Below are positions 17,410 to 24,873 of a DNA stretch of 59,778 nucleotides, one piece after another. The stretch is from Streptomyces montanisoli (GTDB taxonomy: Bacteria; Actinomycetota; Actinomycetes; Streptomycetales; Streptomycetaceae), in the NCBI RefSeq assembly GCF_017813245.1, contig NZ_JAGIQL010000022.1, forward strand, positions 1 through 59,778, given 5' to 3'. The notes below the pieces were generated by a model that was not told where the DNA came from, ran no database searches, and worked only from the letters and a program-made list of their open reading frames with translations. A program made the position numbers and the translations under genes. Position 1 is the stretch's first letter. Every line of letters starts with the position of its first letter.

Positions 17410-17720
17410 CCACTCCAGCGGACGTGACCCCAGAGGGAGGGGCGGCGGGCGGGCAAGTCGCCTGCGGCGGTGCATGATGGCGCGCCACATCCGGGTCCAA
17501 GCCATGGGTACACGGCAACAGGTCTCCTTGTAGTTCGTCGGCAGAATCATGGGCGGCCGGCGCGATGCGGTCCGTCCGAGCAGATCCACGGAACCGCTCC
17601 CTGTCCGGCGAAACCAGAGCAGAATTGGGGCGAAGACGGCGCAACGATGGGGCACACCCGCCCTCTACCAGGGACAACGGTGTGGCGCGAGAACTGAGGA
17701 CAATTGGGGAGAGAACGCCC
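17410..17720. promoter_or_regulatory. Upstream region of the XRE regulator gene
   Basis: About 310 bases between the IS right end and the regulator start. No gene seen. Two copies of AATTGGGG in similar context occur at 17623-17630 and 17702-17709; the second overlaps the ribosome site of the regulator. They could be operator half-sites or chance. Confidence 0.35.
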
Positions 17721-18884
17721 GTGGCGGTGAAGAGGCACGCACTCGTGCGGCGCCGTCGTGCTCTGGGCTACACCCAGGAGTCCCTCGCTGAAGCTCTCGG
17801 GGTTGAGCGTTCCACGGTCAGGCGATGGGAGTCCGCCGAGTCGAGCCCCCTTCCGTTCCAAAGGCCCCGCCTGGCGCGACTCTTCCGGATCAGCACCGAG
17901 ACGTTGGAAGACCTGCTGACCGTGGCGCCTACGGCTTCCAGCCGAGCTGAGCGCGTGAGTCGCGCTCTGCGTAGCCCGTCGGCAGTCGATCTGGTCGTGG
18001 CTGCGGAGATGCGCTCCGAAATGGGTAACCTGACAGGCCGATACGACACCGTCCCGTCGGCGGCACTCATCGCGGATGCCGGGCAACAACTCAATCAGAT
18101 CGCTCTCCTCGCCGATGAGGCGCCGGCCGGGCGCGTTCAGCGCGAACTGCGCTCCCTGCAAGCCGATGCGGCCACGCTTATGGGGCAGTTGGTCTGGGAT
18201 GCGTCACAGCGGCGCGACCACGAGTCTGCGCGCGCCTACTACGCACAGAGCTTGGAATTGGCGCGCCATCTGCAGGACCCGGCGACTGAGGGACATGCTC
18301 TACTGCGCACCTGCTACATCGCCCTGTACGGAGCAAACGACCACCGGCAGGGACTCGAACTCGCCCTCCAGGCGGCGCGGACCACCCGCAAGACCAGCCA
18401 TGCCCTGTCAGGTCTCGCTCTTTTGCACGCTGCGGAGGCCTACGCGCTCCTCGGCGAACACAGCGCATGCGAGCGCGCTCTGCTGGGCGCTGAAAGGCAC
18501 CTCGAACGCTCAGACGGGACCGACGCGGGCCACGAACTGTTCACCCCAACTCACTTCGGGCGCCTCGCGGGCTCCTGCTACCTGTCGCTCGGGAACTACG
18601 ACAAGGCACAACAGTTCTTACGAGACACCGCTACGCGGATGGCAGGTCGCCGCAAGTCACGGGCGATCGTCCTGGGCAACCTCGCGCTGACCACGATCCG
18701 CCAGGGCGACCTCGATGCCGCACTTGCCGTGTTCAATGAGGCCGTCGACGAGCTTCAAGGGACTCGCGGGGGTGGTGGAATGAACCTGGTCTTCCGTGCC
18801 GCGCGCGAGCTGCGTCCCTGGCGTGGCGAGAACGCGGTACAGGAGGCACAGGATCGTCTGATGGCACTCATGGAGGCGGGATGA
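17721..18884 (+). CDS. XRE-family regulator with TPR-like domain
   Basis: 387 residues. The N-terminal helix-turn-helix (about 5-62) reads VRRRRALGYTQESLAEALG then VERSTVRRWES. The rest is helical repeats of the TPR type (ARAYYAQSLELARHLQ, SALCW-type pairs such as LLHAAEAYALLGEHSACERAL, CYLSLGNYDKAQQFL). Such regulators are common in Streptomyces and may sense peptides or small signals. GTG 17721 follows GGGGAGAG. The stop overlaps the next gene by four bases (ATGA), so the two proteins are co-translated, which suggests that they work together. Confidence 0.88.
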   Translation: MAVKRHALVRRRRALGYTQESLAEALGVERSTVRRWESAESSPLPFQRPRLARLFRISTETLEDLLTVAPTASSRAERVSRALRSPSAVDLVVAAEMRSEMGNLTGRYDTVPSAALIADAGQQLNQIALLADEAPAGRVQRELRSLQADAATLMGQLVWDASQRRDHESARAYYAQSLELARHLQDPATEGHALLRTCYIALYGANDHRQGLELALQAARTTRKTSHALSGLALLHAAEAYALLGEHSACERALLGAERHLERSDGTDAGHELFTPTHFGRLAGSCYLSLGNYDKAQQFLRDTATRMAGRRKSRAIVLGNLALTTIRQGDLDAALAVFNEAVDELQGTRGGGGMNLVFRAARELRPWRGENAVQEAQDRLMALMEAG

Positions 18885-19627
18885 GCGAGGGTCAGGTGTT
18901 CGCGGACGTGGATCGCGAGAAGCAGCAGGTGCGCGAGCATGTGTGGGATGTCCTCGACGCTGTCGGCGTCACCCACGACGTCACCGTCCACGGGCGCATC
19001 CCGAACTTCAAGGGATCTCAGGAGGCCGCCGCGAGACTCGCCGAGCTACCTGCTTGGAAGGACTCCGCGGTGATCAAGTCTGTGCCCGACAAGGCCCAGC
19101 TTCCTGTCCGCGCCCTCGCGTTGTCCGAGGGCAAGACCGTCTTCATGGCCGTACCCAAGCTGGCGGACCTCCACCCCTTCTACCTGCTCGATCCCGCGGT
19201 CCTCACCGTCCCGCCGGCGGAAGCCGCCTCCAGCCGTGTCGCCGCCGGCATCGCCCCCAAGGTGGGGGTGGACTCCCTCCGGCCGGTGGACATGGTGGTG
19301 CTGGGCAGCGTGGCCGTGAACCGAGCGGGGGTACGGATCGGCAAGGGAGCCGGCTACTCCGACCTGGAGTTCGCGTTCCTCACCGAGGCAGGACTGATCG
19401 GTGAGCACACTGTCGTCGTCACCACCGTGCATGGGCTGCAGGTTCTCGACGGCGACCTGCCTGCCACCGCGCACGATGTCGGCGTCGATGTGATCGTGAC
19501 ACCCGAGCGGATCATCAGCTGCCCCGCGCCTCACCGGCCATCCGGACTTGTCTGGGACCACCTGGACCGCCGGAAGATCGCATCCATCCCGGTGCTCGCA
19601 GCCCGCGCCCCGCGCGCCGGCATCTGA
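18881..19627 (+). CDS. MTHFSD-type 5-formyltetrahydrofolate cyclo-ligase-like protein
   Basis: 248 residues. The C-terminal half has the cycloligase pattern DMVVLGSVAVNRAGVRIGKG, AGYSDLEFAFLTEAG, GDLPATAHDVGVDVIVTPE. The N-terminal RIPNFKGSQEAA and SVPDKAQLPVRALAL match the MTHFSD branch rather than true 5-FCL enzymes, and the glycine motif is GKGAGYSDLE instead of the usual GYGGGYYDR. True 5-FCL converts 5-formyl-THF to methenyl-THF with ATP; the role of the MTHFSD branch is poorly known. It overlaps the XRE gene by ATGA. It may modify a cofactor or a carboxylate substrate in the same pathway as the HemC/HemB-like proteins, but that is inference only. Confidence 0.78.
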   Translation: MSEGQVFADVDREKQQVREHVWDVLDAVGVTHDVTVHGRIPNFKGSQEAAARLAELPAWKDSAVIKSVPDKAQLPVRALALSEGKTVFMAVPKLADLHPFYLLDPAVLTVPPAEAASSRVAAGIAPKVGVDSLRPVDMVVLGSVAVNRAGVRIGKGAGYSDLEFAFLTEAGLIGEHTVVVTTVHGLQVLDGDLPATAHDVGVDVIVTPERIISCPAPHRPSGLVWDHLDRRKIASIPVLAARAPRAGI

Positions 19628-19723
19628 CACCTGTTGGCGGGAGCGGGCAGGCGAGTAGCCGACCTCCCGAGGGAACACGGTGGGGAGGAGAGGCGGCAAG
19701 GACCGGTGCGCAGTCCGTCGTGC

Positions 19724-20569
19724 TCAGGCCCCGGCCACGCCCTCGTGGGCGAGCAGCCGTTCCAGGACGACCGCGACGCCGTCCTCGTCGTTGGACGTCG
19801 TGATCTCGTCGGCGACGGCGCGCAGTTCCTCGTGGGCGCCCGCCATCGCCACGCCGTGGCGTGCCCAGGCGAACATCGGGATGTCGTTGGGCATGTCGCC
19901 GAACGCGATGGCCTCGTCGGCGCGCAGGCCGAGCCGGCGCGCCGCGAGCGAGAGGCCGCGGGCCTTCGTGAGGCCGACCGGCACCAGCTCGACCACGCCG
20001 GGGCCCGCCATGACCACGTCCGTCAGGCCGCCGACGGCGCCGCGCGCGGCGCGGGTGAGTTCGTCGTCGGTCAGCCGCGGGTGCTGGAGGTAGACCTTGT
20101 TGACCGGCGCGTCCCAGAACCTGGCCGTGTCGTCGACGACCTTCGCGCGGGCCGGCTTGCGCCCGCCGAGCACGTACCGCTCGTCCATCAGGACGGTGCC
20201 GTCCGTGCCGTCCTGGCTGACCGCGAGCGCGAGCGGGCCGAGCTCCGCCTCCACCTTGGCGATCGCGAGACGCGCGACGGACCGGTCGAGCGTGAGCGAC
20301 GTCAGGAGCCTGCGCTCGCCCGCGTGGTAGAGCTGCGAGCCCTGGCCGCAGACCGCGAGGCCCTCGTACCCGAGGTCCTCCAGTATGTCGCGCGTCCAGG
20401 GCACGGACCTGCCCGTGACGACGACGTGCGCGGCGCCGGACGCGGTCACGGCGGCGAGCGCCGCGCGCGTGCGGGCCGAGACCGTGCCGTCCTCGCGCAG
20501 CAGCGTGCCGTCGAGGTCGGTCGCGACCAGCCGGTACGGGAACGGCGCCGCGCCGCGCTCGGTGCTCAC
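19724..20569 (-). CDS. Cof-type HAD-IIB hydrolase
   Basis: 281 residues. HAD motif I is [14 protein letters not shown] (nucleophile Asp), motif II VVVTGRS, motif III Lys near [17 protein letters not shown] and motif [15 protein letters not shown]; a type-IIB cap lies between. These phosphatases act on sugar phosphates, flavin precursors or similar metabolites. The GTG start at 20569 overlaps the serS stop (GTGA), so it is translationally coupled to serS. It converges with the MTHFSD-like gene across 96 bases. Confidence 0.88.
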   Translation of the reverse strand: MSTERGAAPFPYRLVATDLDGTLLREDGTVSARTRAALAAVTASGAAHVVVTGRSVPWTRDILEDLGYEGLAVCGQGSQLYHAGERRLLTSLTLDRSVARLAIAKVEAELGPLALAVSQDGTDGTVLMDERYVLGGRKPARAKVVDDTARFWDAPVNKVYLQHPRLTDDELTRAARGAVGGLTDVVMAGPGVVELVPVGLTKARGLSLAARRLGLRADEAIAFGDMPNDIPMFAWARHGVAMAGAHEELRAVADEITTSNDEDGVAVVLERLLAHEGVAGA

Positions 20570-21843
20570 TTGGCGACCGGCTCCAGTAGCTCGCGGCCGC
20601 CCAGGTAGGGCCGCAGCACCTCGGGGACCCAGACCGAGCCGTCGGCCTGCTGGTGGTTCTCCAGGAGCGCCACGATCGTGCGCGTCACCGCGCAGAGCGT
20701 GCCGTTGAGCGTGGCGAGCGGCCTGACCTGCTTGCCGTCCCGCATCCGCACCGACAGCCTGCGCGCCTGGAACCCGTCGCAGTTCGACGTGGACGTCAGC
20801 TCGCGGTACTTGCCCTGCGTCGGGATCCACGCCTCGCAGTCGTACTTGCGCGACGCGGACGCGCCCAGGTCGCCCGAGGCCACGTCGATCACCTGGAACG
20901 GCAGGCCGAGCGAGAGCAGCCACTCCTTCTCCCACTCCAGCAGCCGCAGGTGCTCGGCCCGCGCCTCCTCCGGCGTGGTGTACGAGAACATCTCCACCTT
21001 CTCGAACTGGTGGACCCGGAAGATGCCGCGTGTGTCCTTGCCGTACGTGCCGGCCTCGCGGCGGAAGCACGAGGAGTAGCCCGCGTACCGCAGCGGCAGC
21101 CTGTCCGCGTCGATGATCTCGTCCATGTGGTACGCGGCGAGCGGCACCTCGGACGTGCCGACGAGGTAGTAGTCGTCCTGCTCCAGGTGGTACACGTCGC
21201 CCGCGGCCTGGCCGAGGAAGCCCGTGCCCTCCATGGCCTGCGGGCGCACGAGCGCCGGGGTGATCATCGGCGTGAACCCGGCGGCCGTGGCCTGCGCGAC
21301 CGCCGCGTTGACGAGCGCGAGCTCCAGCAGCGCGCCGATGCCCTTCAGGTAGTAGAAGCGGGATCCCGACACCTTGGCGCCGCGCTCCATGTCGATGGCG
21401 CCGAGCGCCTCGCCGAGCTCCAGGTGGTCCTTCGGCTCGAACCCCTCCGCGCCGAAGTCGCGGATCGTGCCGTACGTCTCCAGGACCGTGAAGTCCTCCT
21501 CGCCGCCCACCGGCACGTCGGGGTGGACGACATTGCCGAGCTGCAGGAGCAGCGCCCTGGCCTCCTCGTCCGCCTCGTGCTGCGCGGCGTCCGCGGCCTT
21601 CACGTCGGCCTTCAGCTGCTCGGCCCTCTTGAGCAGCTCGGCCTTCTCGTCCGGGGACGCCTTGGGGACGAGCTTGCCGAGCGACTTCTGCTCGGAGCGG
21701 AGCTCGTCGAAGCGGAGGCCGGACGACCTGCGGCGCTCGTCGGCGGAGAGCACGGCGTCGACGAGGGCGACATCCTCTCCACGGGCGCGCTGGGAGGCAC
21801 GGACACGGTCGGGGTCCTCACGGAGCAGGCGAAGGTCAATCAC
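20566..21843 (-). CDS. serS: Seryl-tRNA synthetase
   Basis: 425 residues, standard length. The N-terminal coiled-coil arm (about 30-100, rich in Glu, Lys and Ala) holds the long tRNA-Ser variable loop. Class II motifs: motif 1 region [20 protein letters not shown], motif 2 [21 protein letters not shown] and motif 3 [23 protein letters not shown] 21843 begins the conserved [12 protein letters not shown]. It charges tRNA-Ser; a tRNA-Ser gene lies at 45.3 kb. Its upstream region contains the DnaA-box cluster. Confidence 0.96.
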   Translation of the reverse strand: MIDLRLLREDPDRVRASQRARGEDVALVDAVLSADERRRSSGLRFDELRSEQKSLGKLVPKASPDEKAELLKRAEQLKADVKAADAAQHEADEEARALLLQLGNVVHPDVPVGGEEDFTVLETYGTIRDFGAEGFEPKDHLELGEALGAIDMERGAKVSGSRFYYLKGIGALLELALVNAAVAQATAAGFTPMITPALVRPQAMEGTGFLGQAAGDVYHLEQDDYYLVGTSEVPLAAYHMDEIIDADRLPLRYAGYSSCFRREAGTYGKDTRGIFRVHQFEKVEMFSYTTPEEARAEHLRLLEWEKEWLLSLGLPFQVIDVASGDLGASASRKYDCEAWIPTQGKYRELTSTSNCDGFQARRLSVRMRDGKQVRPLATLNGTLCAVTRTIVALLENHQQADGSVWVPEVLRPYLGGRELLEPVAK

Positions 21844-22067
21844 CCGGCCAAGGCTACCGGTGGTCGCCGTCCCGGCCGACCTGATATCCACAGGGGAGAT
21901 GTTATGTCTTTCTTGTCGGATTTTGCCGTGATTGTGCGAGGTGCCGGAAAATGATCTTTGCCCGCGTCGGCGTTGGTCAACAAGACGGCCCGAATTCCCC
22001 GGCCGGGGGTAGCGGGCCGCGCTCGCCTTGACCCACGTCCCCTGTGTGCGGGGGCACTTGGCGGGTC

Positions 22068-22383
22068 TTGTCCACAGCGACCGTAACCTTTCTCAAAGTT
22101 ATCCACAGGGCGGGGAAAGATTCTGTGGACAATGCCAAAGATCATTTCCCGTAGCGGCTCCCGGTCGGACAAATCCCCCTTCAAACCTGCAATTCCCACT
22201 CCTTCGGGTGGGAATGATGCCTCTGGGGAGACAGTCACCGGGAGTGAGGACGTTCATCCCTCCGCACATGCTGTGGACAGGGAAAGGGTGACTCGGGATA
22301 TTTGTCGACGAAACGGGCCCGCGTTGTCGACTTGTCCTCAGGTCGAGACTCGGGGTTGTGGATAACTAGCCGAGTTATCCACA
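22068..22383. other. Cluster of DnaA boxes outside oriC
   Basis: Nine-base boxes fitting the Streptomyces consensus (T/C)T(G/A)TCCACA occur at 22068-22076 (+, TTGTCCACA), 22099-22107 (+, TTATCCACA), 22124-22132 (-, TTGTCCACA), 22272-22280 (-, CTGTCCACA), 22357-22365 (-, TTATCCACA) and 22375-22383 (+, TTATCCACA). Near-matches (TTGTCGACx, TTGTCCTCA) lie at 22301-22340. No dnaA or dnaN gene is adjacent, so this is not the origin itself. Such clusters can titrate DnaA and moderate initiation, as shown for S. coelicolor DnaA-box clusters near oriC. Confidence 0.85.
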
Positions 22384-22403
22384 GGCTGGGGGCCCGGCGC
22401 CGA

Positions 22404-22459
22404 GCCACACGCGTCCGGCCACACGCGTCCGGCCACACGCGTCCGGCCGCACGCGCCCG
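22404..22459. repeat. 14-bp tandem repeat, 3.9 copies
   Basis: Three exact copies of GCCACACGCGTCCG followed by one variant (GCCGCACGCGCCCG), directly beside the last DnaA box. Each exact unit contains ACGCGT. The array lies just before the pheA stop on the minus strand. Confidence 0.9.
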
Positions 22460-22473
22460 GCCTGCGCCGTCGC

Positions 22474-23409
22474 TCAGGAGCGGCCGTCCTGGCTGCGCGC
22501 CAGCCACTCCGCCGCCTCGATGAAGTCCGCGTCCGACGTGCCGGCCCGCGGCGGCCGCACGTCCGCCTGCGCCACCCCGGCGCGCGGGTACGAGCCGAGG
22601 AAGCGCACCTGCGGGCAGATCCGCCGCAGCCCCATCAGCGCCTCGGAGACCCGGCGCTCGGCGACATGGCCCTCCGCGTCGATGGCGAAGCAGTACTTCC
22701 CCATGCCCTCGCCGGTCGGCCGCGACTGGATCTGGATCAGGTTGACCCCGCGCACCGCGAACTCCTGCAGCAGGTCGAGCAGCGCGCCCGGCTGGTCCTC
22801 GCCCAGCCAGATGACCAGCGACGTCTTGTCGGCGCCCGTCCTGGCCGCCGGCCGCCCCGGGCGCCCGACGAGGACGAAGCGCGTGACCGCGTTCGCCGCG
22901 TCGTGGATCTCCGTGACCAGCGGTTCGAGGCCGTACGTGGCGGCGGCGAACGCCCCCGCGAAGGCGCCGTCGTACTTGCCCTCGCGCACCAGCCGCGCGC
23001 CGTCCGCGTTCGAGGCGGCCGACTCCCAGGCGGCGTCCGGCAGATGGCCGCGCAGCCAGCCGCGCACCTGCGGCTGCGCCACCGGGTGGCCCGTCACCGT
23101 GCGCACGTCGGACAGGGCCGTGCCCGGCCGCACCAGCAGCGCGAACGTGATCGGCAGCAGCACCTCGCGGTAGATCATCAGCGGCTCGCCGCCGGTCAGT
23201 TCGTCGATGGTCGCGGTGACGCCGCCCTCCACCGAGTTCTCGATCGCGGCGAACGCGCCGGCCGCCTCGCCCGCCCGCACGGCGTCGAACGCCGCGGGTA
23301 CGGACACCATCGGCGCGAGTTCCCTGGTGGCGGCTTCGGGGAGAGTGCGAAGGGCCGCTTCGGTGAAGGTGCCCTCGGGCCCGAGATACGTATAGCGCGT
23401 GGCCGACAT
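22474..23409 (-). CDS. pheA: Prephenate dehydratase
   Basis: 311 residues. The catalytic domain starts TYLGPEGTFTEAAL and includes AAIENSVEGGVTATID and the catalytic-threonine region NAVTRFVLVGR. A C-terminal ACT domain follows (DQPGALLDLLQEFAVRGVNL with IQSRPTGEGMGKYCFAID), which binds phenylalanine for feedback control. It converts prephenate to phenylpyruvate for phenylalanine synthesis. ATG 23409. It is the last gene before the DnaA-box region on this strand. Confidence 0.95.
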   Translation of the reverse strand: MSATRYTYLGPEGTFTEAALRTLPEAATRELAPMVSVPAAFDAVRAGEAAGAFAAIENSVEGGVTATIDELTGGEPLMIYREVLLPITFALLVRPGTALSDVRTVTGHPVAQPQVRGWLRGHLPDAAWESAASNADGARLVREGKYDGAFAGAFAAATYGLEPLVTEIHDAANAVTRFVLVGRPGRPAARTGADKTSLVIWLGEDQPGALLDLLQEFAVRGVNLIQIQSRPTGEGMGKYCFAIDAEGHVAERRVSEALMGLRRICPQVRFLGSYPRAGVAQADVRPPRAGTSDADFIEAAEWLARSQDGRS

Positions 23410-23528
23410 GCGGCCACACTAGCGCTCGTCCCACCCCTCGGGCGGCGCCGTCCCACCCGCCGGGCGAGGGCAGGACCGCCCGCCGGCCGAGGGCTGTCCT
23501 GCCCGCCGTCCGAGGGCCGTCCCGCCCC

Positions 23529-24869
23529 TCAGGACTCCATCAGGCGCTGCCCCACGTACTCGCCCTTCGCGGCGCCCGCCGGCACGGCGAAGAGGCCGCT
23601 CGCCTCGTGCCTGATGAACGCCGACAGGGCGTCGCCCCGGTCGAGTTTGCGCTGCACCGGCACGAATCCCTTGAGCGGGTCCGCCTGCCAGGCGACGAAC
23701 AGCAGCCCCGCGTCGGGCTTCCCGTCGCCGCGCAGGCCGTCGTTGTACGAGTAGGACCTGCGCAGCATGGCCGCCCCGCCGTTCGCCGACGGCTGCGCGA
23801 TGCGCGCGTGCGCGTCGGCCGGGATGACGAGCTCGCCGTCGGGGCCCTTCTTCGTCAGCGCCATCGCGGTGTCCTCGGTGCCGCCGGTGAGCGGCGCCCC
23901 GTCCGACTTGCGGCGGCCGATGACCTTCTCCTGCTTGCCGACGGGCATGCTCTCCCAGTCGTCGAGGAGCATGCGGATGCGCCGCACCACCGCGTACGAG
24001 CCGCCCGCCATCCACGCGGGGCTCGCGAGCGTTCCGTGCGGCTTCGCCGGTACGAAGATCTCCTCGCCGAACCGGGGCTCCGACGGCTTCGGGTTGCCGG
24101 TGCCGTCGACCTGGCCCATCAGGTTGCGCATGGTCATGGGGTGCGCCGTGGCGCCGGGGGACCGGTTGAAGCCGCTCATCAGCCAGCGCACGCGCGCGGT
24201 GGACCCGGCCTCCTTCTGCAGCGCGCGCAGCGCGTGGAAGGCGACGAGCGCGTCGTCCGAGCCGACCTGGATCCACAGGTCGCCGTCGCTGCGGGCCGGG
24301 TCGAGGTGGTCGGAGGAGAACGCGGGCAGCGGGTCGAGCTGGACGGGGCGCTGCTTCACGAGGCCCGTGCGGTCGAAGAAGCTTCGGCCGAAGCCGAAGG
24401 TGACGGTCAGCGCGGACGGGCCCTCGTCGAGCGCGACGTCGGTGTCGTGGCCCGGCGCAGGCCGCCCCTCCGTCATCGGCGCCGCGCACGCCGTCCAGCG
24501 GCGCAGCAGCGCGATGGCTTCCGCGCGCCCGGCGCCGGGCGCGAGGTCGAAGGCGACGAGGTGGCCGACGGCCTGCATCGGCGTGGAGATGCCCGCCTGG
24601 TGGGTGCCGTGGAAGGCGACGGCGTCGGAGCCGAGGTGGGTCAGCGGCGTGGGCGCGGCGGGCCGCGTCGCGGCGTACGCGCCGATCCCGCCACCCGCGC
24701 CGACCACGAGACCGCCGACGGCGCCCGCGCCCACCGCGCCGAGCACCCCGCGCCGGCTGACGCGTGCCCCGGACGCACGCGCGTCGGCCGGCGCGGGGTG
24801 CTCCTCCCCCCGATGCCTGCCGCCGTCGTCCGTCCCCGCGCTGTTCGTAGTCTTCGAAGTGTCTGTCAC
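23529..24869 (-). CDS. dtpA: Tat-exported DyP-type heme peroxidase
   Basis: 446 residues. A twin-arginine signal SRRGVLGAVGAGAVGG (about 38-53) is followed by a hydrophobic core, so the heme protein is exported folded. DyP marks: GQVDGTGNP with catalytic Asp 255, proximal His near 354 and the distal Arg in MLRRSYSYNDG. It oxidises substrates with peroxide outside the membrane. In S. lividans the homologous DtpA works with copper chaperones and the oxidase GlxA in development; the same gene neighbourhood is present here (copCD, ecuC, sco upstream). The ATG lies four bases after the copCD stop, so it is the last gene of the copper operon. Confidence 0.93.
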   Translation of the reverse strand: MTDTSKTTNSAGTDDGGRHRGEEHPAPADARASGARVSRRGVLGAVGAGAVGGLVVGAGGGIGAYAATRPAAPTPLTHLGSDAVAFHGTHQAGISTPMQAVGHLVAFDLAPGAGRAEAIALLRRWTACAAPMTEGRPAPGHDTDVALDEGPSALTVTFGFGRSFFDRTGLVKQRPVQLDPLPAFSSDHLDPARSDGDLWIQVGSDDALVAFHALRALQKEAGSTARVRWLMSGFNRSPGATAHPMTMRNLMGQVDGTGNPKPSEPRFGEEIFVPAKPHGTLASPAWMAGGSYAVVRRIRMLLDDWESMPVGKQEKVIGRRKSDGAPLTGGTEDTAMALTKKGPDGELVIPADAHARIAQPSANGGAAMLRRSYSYNDGLRGDGKPDAGLLFVAWQADPLKGFVPVQRKLDRGDALSAFIRHEASGLFAVPAGAAKGEYVGQRLMES

Positions 24870-24873
24870 TGGC

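Larger units (their letters stand above)
21844..22473. other. serS-pheA intergenic region with DnaA boxes and tandem repeats
   Basis: About 630 bases without a gene, between serS (leaving leftward) and pheA (arriving from the right). It holds at least six DnaA-box sequences (separate entry), a near-match at 21883-21891 and a 14-bp tandem repeat. It is AT-richer than the neighbourhood in 22080-22240. The serS promoter should also be here. Confidence 0.7.

Noticed and set aside
16050..17430. Target-site duplication of the IS256 element
   Set aside because: I compared the bases just outside both tips and found no matching 8-9 bp direct repeat, so none is claimed.
18881..19627. Plain 5-formyltetrahydrofolate cyclo-ligase call
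   Set aside because: The N-terminal motif set and the glycine motif fit the MTHFSD branch better, so activity on 5-formyl-THF should not be assumed.
22068..22383. The DnaA-box cluster as the replication origin
   Set aside because: oriC in Streptomyces lies between dnaA and dnaN with many more boxes; here the neighbours are serS and pheA.
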